This document shows, in pieces, positions 43,251 to 55,200 of a stretch of 64,000 nt of DNA. The notes beneath the pieces are model-generated. The model worked only from the letters and a program-made list of their open reading frames with translations, was not told the DNA's origin and did not search any database. A program made the translations under genes and the position numbers. Source of the DNA: Dryobates pubescens (taxonomy: Eukaryota > Chordata > Aves > Piciformes > Picidae); NCBI RefSeq assembly GCF_014839835.1, contig NC_071646.1, positions 1 to 64,000 of the forward strand. The letters run 5' to 3'. How positions within the stretch are numbered: position 1 is the stretch's first letter; each line of letters begins with the position of its first letter.

Positions 43251-46200
43251 GTGAGAGGGGGTGGGGGGGGTACGCTGCCAGGAGGGCCCTGCCTTTTGTT
43301 CTGTATTTTGGGATGCGTGGTCATCTTGATGGACTGTGTGGACATGGCACTTTTTACGTGGTTTAATGGCCGTGGTGGTCCCAGGTTGATGGTTGGACTC
43401 CATCTTGGAGGTCTTTTCAACCAACACGGTGCTGCGAATTCCATGTAGCACTCCCAGGGCTACGTGACTGATTTGGGTTCTGTTTATTTGAGAGGTGAAG
43501 GAGATGAGCACCACTCGGAATAGAGAAGAACAGGGTGGTGGTTGAGACCGATGGGTTGGGGCTGCTCAGTGAATTTCGCTGCTATTGTGTTCCTAATCAG
43601 ATCATTAGCTGTAAACCCACAGAGCATGTTTGTGTGTGACTCACAGACATTAGAGCACATTACTGAGGTCATCCAGTCTGCTCCCCAGCCCCTTTTTCAC
43701 ATTCAGGGCTGTTTCTGGATAGTTCTGCTCCCAAGCCCGTGCTCTTCTCCAGTTGAATAGGACCTTTCCTCTAAGAATAGCATCCTCCCCTGCTCCATCC
43801 TCGGCTTGAGAACTGCTTGTTCCAGGCTGGAGTGTTCAGAGAGAGAGAAAAAAAAAAGAAGTGTTGACAAGAAGTGAGCAGCGTAGTGACACCCCCTGAG
43901 AGCAAGATGTGTGTGGACAGAAACCCCACAGTGGCCTTCACTTGGGCTTTCCAACCACGATCTTTATTCAGATACATCCCCCAGAGGCTGGGCAGGTCTC
44001 TCTTCCCAGCCCTCTCCCAGTGCTGTGGATCTGCCCAGGGATTTATTTGTAGGGGCTGATGGAAGGACAGATTGAACTGGAATCTCTTGAGGCTTCACAC
44101 ATTTCTTGGACACCTCCAATGGCAGTGACTCCACCAGCTCACAGAATGCATGGGGTTGGAAGGGACCCTCAAAGGTCATCTCGTCCAACCCTCACTGCAG
44201 TGAGCAGGGACGCCTCCAACTAGGGCAGGTTGCTCAGGGCCCTCGTCGGGTTGGACCTTGAATGTCTCCAGGGATGGGGCCTCAACCACATCCCTTGGAC
44301 AACTTGTTCCAGTATTTCATCGCTCTCCTTGTGCAGAACTTCCTCCTGATGTCCAACCTAAATCTGCCTTGCTCCAGTTTCAAACCACTGCCCCTTGCCC
44401 TATCCCCACAGGCCCTTATGAACAGTCTCTCCCCAGCATTCCTGTAGGTCTCGTTCAGGTAGTGAAATGCTGCTCTAAGGTCTCCTTGAAGCCTTCACCT
44501 CCCTGGGCAGCCGCTTCCATTGCCCAACAACTCTTTCAGGAAATATTCTTTTCCTAATCCTTCATTGGGTTTAGAGCAGCAGTGGGATGTCTGTGCCTGT
44601 GTGTGCATGGATTTGATCTATGGCTGTTTTAGATCCACCTGTGTCTGTATTCTGTGTAAAGAGTGAGGGAATGCTGGAGCACATCTGCAAGGACAGCATG
44701 AGAGATTTGGGGTTGTTCACCCTGGAGAAGATGATAAGGCACCAGGGAGCCTGAAACCTCTCCCTAGTGAGGAAAGACCAAGAGAGCTGGGTCTTTTTAG
44801 TCTGGAGAAGAGAACGCTGAGGGTGGATCCCATAAATGCTTACAAATCCCTAAAGAGTGGTTCTCGGGAGGATGGGACCAGGCTTTTATCCAGTGATAGG
44901 ACAAGGGGTAATGGTCACAAACTGGAACATGACATTCCGTCTAAACATGAGGAGGAACTTGTTAATTTAAAGGTGGTGGAGCAGCAGAGCAGGCTGCCCA
45001 GGAGTCTTCATCTCTGCAGACTTACAAAACCTGCCTGGACGTTGTGATTCTGTGTGACCTTCTCTAGGTGAACCTGCCGTGGCAGGGGGGTTGGATTCTA
45101 TGATCTCCAGAGGCCCCTTCCAACTCCTACCGTACGGGAATTCTGTGATTCTTGCAACCTCTCAGCGCTTGAAGGAGCCAGTGAGAAAGCTGGGGACACT
45201 TTTGAGCAGGGCCCGTCGTGACAGGACAAGGGGTGACGGTTTGAACTCAAAGAGGCAGATTCAGTCTGGAGGGAGGGGAGAAATGTTTGACACTGAGGGT
45301 GGTGAGACCCTGTCCCAGGTTGCCCAGAGAGGTGGGAGATGCCTCATCCCTGGCACCGTTGCAGATCAGGTTGTCGGGGGGTCTGAGCAAGCTGCTCTAG
45401 CTGCAGATGTCCCTGCTGCCTGCAGGGGCGTTGGACTGGATGGGCTTTAAAGGTCCCTTCCCAGCCAAACCACTCTGTGCCTCTAGGATACATGTCTCTC
45501 TCTCTTTGGCTGTCCCATGGCTTCTTTTCTCATGGGTGGTTTCTCTCTCTCAGATCATTAAACGACCTGGCAGTGAGGATGAGTCCCCCATGATTGGAGA
45601 CAAGGTTTATGTCCACTACAAGGGCAAACTGGCCAATGGCAAAAAATTTGATTCCAGCCGTGATCGAAATGAGCCCTTTGTCTTCAGCCTGGGCAAGGGT
45701 GAGCCCATCTAGGGGATGCTTCAGGGTGGGATGATCTTGGAGAGGCCGGGATGATCCCAGAGGTGCTGGGATGATCCTGGGGAGGGTGGGGTGAGTCTGA
45801 GGGGGTTGGAATGATTCTAGGAAGGCTGGAATGATCTTGGGGAGATCATTCCAGGGCTGGGATGATCCCAGTGAGGGTGGAATAATTCTACGGGGTCTGG
45901 CATGATCCTGAGGGGAGGCTACAGTGATCCTAGCAGGGCTGGGATGATCCTGAGGAGGGTGGAATGATCTTGGCGGGGTGAGACCTCATTGCAGAACAGG
46001 ATGGTCTCAGCTCTGCGTTAAGTGACTTCCAAGGGTGGCCTTTTTTGGGTGCTGTCCTTGTATCACAGCACCTAGGCTGGGGTTTTTTTGGGGTGGCTGC
46101 CGGTTGCTCCCTTGTGCCTGACATCTGCCTCCCTCGTAGGCCAGGTAATCAAGGCGTGGGATATCGGGGTGGCTACCATGAGGAAGGGAGAGATCTGCTA

Positions 46201-49200
46201 CTTGCTCTGCAAACCCGAGTACGCCTACGGCTCTGCTGGCAGTGCCCCCAAAATCCCTTCCAACGCCACCCTCTTCTTCGAGGCAAGTAAAACCGGCACG
46301 TGGATGAGCTCGCTCACTCCCTCCCTGCCTTGCCAGCCAGCTCTGGAATCCAAATAAAAACCAAAACCCAAAGCAAACAACAACACAAAGAAACAGCTTG
46401 AATTCCTGAAACGTGTCCCTCTGCTCCAGGAACTGCTGCCAGGGTTTTCTCAGAAATGTGTCTGAGCTGGGAGGCTGGGACTGAAACTGTGGCTGGGGAG
46501 AGCCCCAGTGCGGGGGAGGTGGATGGGGTGGGGGCAGGGGGAGCAGGCAGATTCCCAGTTTAAAAATGCACATGGGAGGGAGAAAGCAGCTGGGAAATGC
46601 CTCTGGGTGCTAGAGTCTATTGAGTGCTGCCGGGTGGTAGGAGAGCCAAGGTTTTGGCAGGGTGAGCTGGCTGGGCAGGGCTTGTTGGGACAAGGCAGTG
46701 GGAAGGGAGGAATGAATCCTAAAATCTGTCCTAAATTAAAGTTCAGTCTTTCTGAGCTGTGGGTCAGAAATGGTCTTGTCAGAGAAGGAAGGGAAAACTC
46801 CTGCCCACGCTGGTCCTGAGCAACTTCCACAGCATCTCCCAGCAGCAGCTGTGCTGTGCCCAAGCAAGCTTTAATAAACTTATTTTCGCTGTTACCCTGT
46901 GCAAAGCTTCAGGTATTGGAAGTGTCCCAGTTTCTAATAAATTGGGTGGATTATGCTGTGGCTTGGAACTGGTTTTTATGGACAACTTCTGCCTGTCAGC
47001 TAAATGGAGAACGAGAATGAGCTGCTGCTTTGTGGCTCTTTAGTTGTTCTTTTCTTCTTCCTTCCCCCTTCTCCTCCTTCCTGAGCTCTGCCCGCCTTTT
47101 CTTTGTGATTTGATTTTGTAGGTCGAGCTGCTTGACTTCAAAGGTGAGGACTTGTTTGAGGACGGAGGGATAATCCGGAGGATCAAGAGGAAGGGAGAAG
47201 GTTACTCCAACCCTAATGAAGGTGCTACAGTGGAAAGTGAGTGATGGCCTCTGGAGGGGTGAGCCTGCCCCAGAGCAGCCCAGCTTTCTTCCCCCCGGTC
47301 CTGTAGAGCTTGTAGGTGGCTTTGCATCCTGATGGGATATGCTTTTATCCGTCTGGAGGCTGGACAAGATGAAGAGGGGCTGGGAGAGCAGTGGGTCACT
47401 GCCTGCTCAGATGCTGCTATGAGCTCTCCTCATTATGGCCCCAGCACTGCTGGTGGGAAGGGTGGTTGGGAAACCTCAAGCCCTGGGAGCATGTGAACAT
47501 AACCTGCACTCTGGTTTCTTAGTCATGTTGGCAACACATCCCTGAAAGCTCTGGTGCTGCTCAGCTCAGAGTAGGATGGAGGGAGCAGACCCCCATGGGG
47601 TTGCAGGGTTCTGCCATCTCTGTTTTCTACATCCATCGCCATGTCCAAGCCACTCCTGGATGTGCCAGCTCCTAAAAACTCTGACTCCGATGTGCCTCCA
47701 AAGCAATGGAAGCAGGAATGTCCTCCCTCAATGCCATCCCTTGCTGAGTGTTTTGGGCACCCACGCAGGCACTCGGCACCTTCTTTGGGTCCTTGTTCCG
47801 GCACTGATGGCCTTTGGTGGCCTTTATTGCTCCTCTTGCGGAAAGGAGCCTGTTTTTTTTATCCTTCCTTTGAAGAGCAAAGGAAATGAATACCGGGGGT
47901 TTGCTGTGCCCAGGGTGGTCTCAGCTGATAGGGGAGGATGAGGAACTTGGATCTGCCGGGATCTCCCTGTTCTGGTCATGTTTCAGGAGCAGACGTTCCA
48001 TGGGGCTGGATGGGGCTTGAAGGGCTGTTTTTCCTTCCCAAGAACCACTCAGACACAGATCTCACTCCATGCAGGAGGCATTTACTTTCAGACCTCCTGT
48101 ACACAAAGATTAACTCCCTTCAGTGAAGGAGAAATTGGATCTGAGCTGTGACAGCTCAAGCTCACTGCCTTGAATGGCTGCTTCTTCTAATGAGGTTTTC
48201 TTGTGAGGAGAAATGAGGTTTTGACTTGGATTTGACTGTCTGCCTCTCCTGCAGTGAGCATCTTATCTGGGACCAGCCGTGAGCTGAGCTTCAAGCTGGC
48301 TCTCCTATCCCAAAGACTAAACCAAGAGTAAATATTGAAGTCATCACCAGTCCAGCATTGCTTTGTACTCTGAGAGCTTTCCAGGCAGCAACCTGTTGGG
48401 TGTGGAGGGCAGGGAGAGCCCCAGTCACTCGGTGGTTGTTCCCATCACAGCTTGACATTTTCTGGAACATGCTGATGCTTTACTGGCTCAGGAGGAGGCT
48501 GCGGTGGGGAGTGGGAAAACACCAGTCAGGAATCATCTCTCTGAAAGGGCATGAGGAGACAAAAGAGATTCCCCATGCACCTGATGCCCCACAGCCTGAT
48601 AACCCTCTTTTTTGCTTTACCTTTTGCAAAACGAATGCACTCATCAGAGCAGGTGCTGCAAGCAGGAGCAGATTTGTGCTTGGCATCGTGAAGATGGATG
48701 ATCTTCTGGGTTGATCATCCTGTGGAGCTGGTGCTGCTTTGGCAGGACAGAGATCATAGAATCGGTGCGGTTGGAAAAGACCTCTAGGATTGTCAAGTCC
48801 AACCTTCTACCCAACACCTCTGTGACCACTAAATCATGTCATGAAGTGCCACATCTGTTTGTTCTTTGAACATCTCCAGGGACAGTGACTCCACCTCCCT
48901 GAGCAGCCTGGTCCGATGCTGGCGGGGAGTGCTTTGCTGAGCCTACCGGCAGCCCTGCCAGCTGCTCGTGTTTGTAGCTCATGTGGCCCTTAATTCATTC
49001 AGACCCGTACAACTCCATACATCGAGGAGTCAGAGACCCTTAAATACAGCCCTGTGAGAAGATCAGGAGAAGCAGCAGCAGGCAGCCTTGCAGTGAGCAT
49101 TTTGGGTGCAAATAGGTGGGTTTTTTTAGTCACATGGACTTTTTACAAGGGCTTGTAGTGATAGCAGGAAGGGAATGGATTGAAGCCTGAGTGGGGGAGA

Positions 49201-52200
49201 ATGAGGCTGGAGGTTAGGAAGAAATTCTTTAGAGTCAGGCTGGTGACACACTGGAACAGATAGCCCAGGGAGGTTGTGGATGCCCTCTCCCTGGAGGTGT
49301 CCAAGGCCAGGTTGGACGGGGCCTTGAGCAAGCTGGTCTAGTGGAAGGTGTCCCTGCCTATGGCATGGGGTTGGAATGAGATGATCTTCAAGGTCCCTTG
49401 CAACCCAAACCATTCTATGAATCCACTCATCTAGTGCCAATCCCCCTGTCGTGGGCAGGGCTGTGCTCTCTATGGTGGGCACTGTGTTGGGGGCATCAGG
49501 GCAGCCACGGGGACTTCAGAGCATATATGGGGATGTCATGGTAGCGATGGGGACCGCACAGGGCATGGCAGTCCATCCTGGGGCAAGGCGGTGGCCTTGC
49601 AGTGATGGTTTCTCTCAACTGTATGTTTGGGAGATGCCTCACTGCTGGAGTTAAGGTGGAAGGAGCCATGCCTCCGGGAGCAGGCACCTCCCTGCTGGAG
49701 TTCTGAAAGCATTTTTACAGGTTTTAAGTTTTACAGACCCTAATTCACCGTTCAGGTCCCTGAAACTCAGTCTGCGCTGCAAATCTGGCATTCCAGCTTT
49801 TGTTACAACCTTTCCCCCCACCATCCCCTCCACCCCCCCTTCTCCATTTTTAATCTGAGTACAAATTGCTGTCAGCACATCAAGTTCGTGTGCCAGCCGC
49901 ACTCGGTACACTCTGTTCTCAGCTCTTCAAAAACAAAATCGCTGCAGGCGCCGAGAGAACAATAAGTCAGGGCTGCAACTGGAGTGATGTTCTTTCGGCA
50001 GCTTTTTTTCTGCCTTTTTTTTTTTTCCCCTTGTAATCCAAGAGTGTCTGCAGCCAGCTGACCTGCTCCTGGAAATCCAAGTGGAGATTTGCCCCACTTT
50101 GCCTGGTGTATTTTTTATGTAGTTCAAAGCTAAACTCTCTCTCCTCCAAGGCGAGGATGGCAGCATCCTCCTCTGCATTCATTCCTTACCCCAAAGGAAG
50201 TAGGGAAATTATTATCCCCTGTACTGGGCACTGGTGAGGCCACACCTCAAATATTGGGTTCAGTTTTGGGCCCCTCTCTCCAAGAAGGACATTGGGCCAT
50301 AGAAGGACAACAAAGCTGCTGAAGGGTCTGGAGAGCAGGGCTGGTGAGGAGCAGCTGAAGGAACAGGGGTTGTTTAGTCTGGAGAAGAGGAGGCTGAGAG
50401 GAGACCTCATTGCTCTCTACAACTCCCTGAAAGGACGTTGCTGTGAGGTGGGGGTTGGTCTCTTCTCCCTAGTATCAGGTGATTGAACATGAGGGAATGG
50501 CCTGAAATTGTGCCAGGGGAGGTTTAAGTTAGACATTAGGAACAATTTCTGTCCTGCAAGAGTGGTCAGGGAACAGGAACAGGCTGCCCAGGGAGGTGGT
50601 GGAGTCACCATTCCTGGAGGTGTTCAAGAAATGTGTGGACGTGGCACTTGGGGACATGGTGTAGTGGCCATGGTGGTGTTGGGTCAACAATTGGACTCGG
50701 TGATATTAGAGCTTTTGTCAAACTAAACCAATTCTATGACCCTGTTTAGAAGCAGGATCTTCCCCTCCCTGCTGCATCCCACGGGGGATCTGGGAGAGGG
50801 CTTGTGGATCTGCTCCTGCTCTTGCTAGGAGCACAGAAAGCATGGTGCTGTGGGGTTGCTGGGTTACCTGTATTTTAGAATTACTTTGCCACCTTCCTGT
50901 GCCTAAGAAAATACCCAATGTGGGTTTGGGTAGTGCAAAAGGAGGGGTCAGCCCTGGAGGAGCTGGATTTGCCTTTTGGAGCCTGGACACCCTTGGCTGT
51001 GTCTGGTCTGTCATTTGATTCTGCTCTCCTCCTGCCATGCAGGCTGAGGTGCTTGCTGCTCTGTGGTCACTTAGGTCGCATCCTGCGGCTCAGCATGGTG
51101 CTGGGGGAGCTGTGAGAGCAGCCCCAGCCCTGAGAATGGTTTTCTTGTAAGCATCCTTCCTCCCCACTCTTCAGCAGTACTTGCACAGGCAACGCCTCCT
51201 CTGTCTGCTGAGCAGCAAGCAAAGGTAAAGCTCGCGTCCTTCCGGGCTGCGGAGGCCTTGCTCCCGGTTGTGTTGCCTACGACAGATTTTTTTTTCTCTC
51301 AAAAGCTTTTCCTTTGGTTTGTTTTGGCTTTGTTCTAACAGTACTAAGGGGCTCCTGATGAATTGCTTTTAATTTAGTCTACCGGTGTGCTTGCATCTTG
51401 TACCCTGTACCAACCAGAGTGCACAGAACATCAGGCTGTCCCCAAAGCCCTCCGCATCCAATGAAAAAGGAATCATCTTCCCGTAGCTGCAAGGGACCTA
51501 CAAGAAATCTGGGGAGGGACTTTTTACAAGGGATTCTAGTGATAGGATGAAGGGGGGTGGATTGAAGCTTGAGAAGAGCAGATTTAGACTGGAGATTAGG
51601 AGGGAATTCTTGACATTGAGGGTGGTGAGACCCTGGAACAGGTTGCGCAGGGAGGTTGTGGATGCCTCCTCGCTGGAGGTGTTCAAGGTCAAAGATGGAT
51701 GAGTCCTTGAGCAACCTGGACTGGTGGGAGGTGTCTCTGCCCATGCCAGCAGGGTTGGAATGAGATGATACTTAAGGTCCCTTCCAAGGCAAAACCATTC
51801 CATGAATCTGTGAATCTTGCTGTGGAAATGCCAGCCAGGAGAACCAGGTGGTGAATGTTCCAGGTCCTCGGTATGTGCTCCTGGCTGTGCTTCTGCCAGC
51901 GCCTGGGGCTGGAACAGCCACAGTTATTGGTTGAAGATTGAAGAAAAATGAAACAAGAGCAAATAATGTTTATCTTGTACTTGGAGTTCTTGGAGGAGGA
52001 GAGCACAGCCTTGTTTTGGAGGTGGAAGGCAAGGCAGTATGGCTGCCTATAGGAGCTGTGTAATCGCCTTGATAAATGCCACGTGGCTGTGTGCCAGCAG
52101 CAATATCCAGTTCCAGTAAGACTTGACTCGTGCAGCAGAGTGCATGGGGAACATATTAGTCATGGTGTTTATCTGTTGTCTGCTCCTTGCTGAGACAGGA

Positions 52201-55200
52201 TTTGCCTGCTTGCCTTTTCAGCAGTGCTTCTGAGCCCTCCCTGTCCCTCCCTGCTCACCAGGAGCTCCTGTGCTGCCCTCAGCCCCATGTCTTTCAACTT
52301 CCGGGACTGGAAGCTTGTCTGTTTTTTCGTAGAATCATAGAGCCACAGCTCGGTTTTGGTGGGAAGGGACCTTTAAAGCCTATCCAGTCCAATGCCCCTG
52401 CAGCCAGCAGGGACATCTGCAGCTAGAGCAGCTTGCTCAGAGCCCTAAACAACCTGATCTGCAACGGTGCCAGGGATGAGGCATCTCCCACCTCTCTGGG
52501 CAACCTAGGCCAAGGTCTCACCACCCTCAGTGTCAAATATTTCTCCCTTCCCTCCAGCTTGAATCTTCCTCTTTGAGTTCTGACCGTCACCCCTTGTCCT
52601 GTCACAGCAGGCCGTGCTCAAATGTCTGTCCTCAGCTTTCTTCTTGGCCTCTTTAGGCACTGAAAGGCCATCAGAAAATCTCCCTGGAGCCTTCTCTTCT
52701 CCATGCTGAACAACCCCAACTCTCTCAGCCTGGCCTCACAGCAGAGGGCTTCCAGCCCTCCCAGCATTGCTGTGGCCTCCTCTGTCCCACTCCAACAGGT
52801 TCCTGTTCCTGTGCTGAGAGATTTTGGAAGATATTCTTTGTAAAATGCTTCTTTTGGAGCTGCCCCTTGCCTGGGTTGGGGTGGCTTTGAGTGCGATCCT
52901 GCCCTCTCAACCCTCTGCAGTTCACCTGGAGGGATTCTGTAGTGGCACCAGGTTCGACTGCAGAGACGTGAAGTTCGTCGTGGGTGAAGGGGAGGACTAT
53001 GACATCCCCATCGGCATCGACAAAGCCCTGGAGAAGATGCAGAGGGCAGAGCACTGCATCCTCTACCTGGCGCCACGGTAAGGAGCATCCTCCTGGGCAC
53101 CACAGAGTCACACAGGCGTCCCAGCATGGTGGGGTTGGGAGGGAGCTCTGGAGATCATCCAGTCCAACCCACATGTAGCTTGCCCAGGATCACAATGGCC
53201 AGGAGGGTTTGGAAGCTCTCCAGAGAAGGAGACTCCACAGCCTCTCTGGGCAGCCTGCTCCAGGCCTCCAGCACCCTCAACACCGAAGAAGTTTCTCCTT
53301 CTGTTCAGCTGAAACCTCCTGGCTTCCAGTGTGTGCCCACTTGCCCTTGTCCTGTCACTGGGCACCACTGAAAAGAGTTTGGCCCCAGCCTCCCAAGACA
53401 AGAGATGTCACCTAGTTTTGAGCTTCCAGCATCCAAGGCTCTATTAGCGGTCATGGAAGATGCTGATCCTGAAAGTGGGACTTTCCAGGAGAGCCTCAGG
53501 TTAGTGATGTCGGCAGGCATGGCAAGAGTAACTGGTGGCAAGAAGGCAGAGATCTCAAGATGCTTTAAAAAAATCAGGAGAAAAAGGTTTATCTGAGTCC
53601 GGGGGCTGAAAGGAAAAGGTCTCCCTGGAAACCACCATGGCTGGATAGAGAAACCTCTCTAAAACAATGGAGTTGATGCGTACAGAGATGATGACTCCCA
53701 GGAGAGAATGGATTGTGTCCCCTCAGGTATCGTGGCTCATGGAGAACAATCTTGCCCTCACCCTGAAAAGTTAATAGCTGCAGGGGTGAAACCCCAGTGG
53801 GTGATTGTGCTGTGTCATGGCCAAGCTGCCCAAAGCAAGATTCTTCTGCCCCTGGCTCTGACAGGTTCCTTACGCCCCCCAGGTATGGCTTCGGCGAGGC
53901 AGGGAAGCCCAAATACGGCATCCAGGCCAACGCAGAGCTGGTCTATGAGGTGACACTGAAGAGCTTTGAGAAGGTGAGGGCAGGAGCGTGTGGGGCCCTA
54001 CCCGGGTGACAGGGACACTGGTGTCTGGGCAGCGGCCACCCTTTGGCCCTAGCACGAGGCCACCCCTGGCCCCATCTCCAGCGGAGACGTCACCAAGACC
54101 TTGGTGTTCTGAGGTTGTTCCTCTCTGTTGGTTTGGTTTCTTTTTCTGGGGGGGGCCAAGGCTGGGTCTCTCATTTGCTCCCAGCCATCTTCCCCTTGGA
54201 CTTGCTTTTATTGTTTTAACTTTTATTTTAGCTTTATTTGTTTGTTTGTTGGGTTTTTTTAATTATTTTTGTCTTGCTTTTCCCCTTTTTGCCCTCTTTT
54301 CTTTTTGTTATCCCCTTTTTCCTTTTTATTTTTGTCCCTTTTTTCCTTCTTGTTTTGTTTTTTATTCCCTTTGTGTTTTGTCTTTTGGTGTTGTTTTTCT
54401 TTGTTTGTTTGGAGTTTTTTTCTCTTTTTCAAAATATTTTTTTCTTTTAGCCTTTGTCACCCCTGTTTTTTCCCTGTCTCTTCCTGGGCTGCTCAGATCA
54501 GAGTTGTGCTGTCCATCCAGCTGGCCCCGAGGAGCTTGGCTGGCAGGCTGAGATGGCTGTGCCCATGGTGAGGACAGGAATGGGATGCAAAAGGTGCCCG
54601 TGGAATGGGGCAGGTGCTGCTGTACTGCATCCCTGCTTGATCCTCTCCTCATCCCACCACCCTGCCCAGAGCAGGAATAAGACCTACCACATCCCTGCTC
54701 TGCTGGGGGATGTCCCTCCCCCAACTCCTCTTCTCTTCTTGGGCTTTTCCATCCTGCTGGGGTTGCAGTGGACAAAGCACCTTTCTTGGGATGAAGTCCC
54801 AAGCCTGGGAGGGTTTCTCTGTTGTAAGGGACTCCAGGTCCACACCCCTACATGTGCTCTGGGTGTCTCCTCATCCCCAGCCCCTGCAATTAAAAAGATG
54901 CTGGATCCACTCTGTGTAACGCTGCCCTGATGAGCACCCTTTGTTAATGAGCAATCCGGGGAGGATGTGTGGTCCTGCTGCTGCACTGGGCTGCCCTGCT
55001 CCTCCAGGATTGCTCCAAGCATTTCTTTGCAGGCCAAGGAGTCATGGGAGATGGACACCAAAGAGAAACTGGAGCAGGCTGCCATCGTCAAGGAGAAAGG
55101 CACGACCTACTTCAAGGTTTGTAAAGTGGCAGGTGGTGGAGATGGAGCAAGGGAGCTAGGAATAGGGTGTGATCCTTGGATGTGTGACCTGGCAGCTGTC

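Noticed and set aside
46863-46870. AATAAA inside an FKBP5 intron as an early poly(A) site
   Set aside because: The hexamer alone is common, and the downstream exons are intact and in frame.
54238-54571. Hydrophobic open frame that looks like a membrane protein
   Set aside because: It is a T-rich low-complexity tract in an FKBP5 intron, without a start context or splice support.
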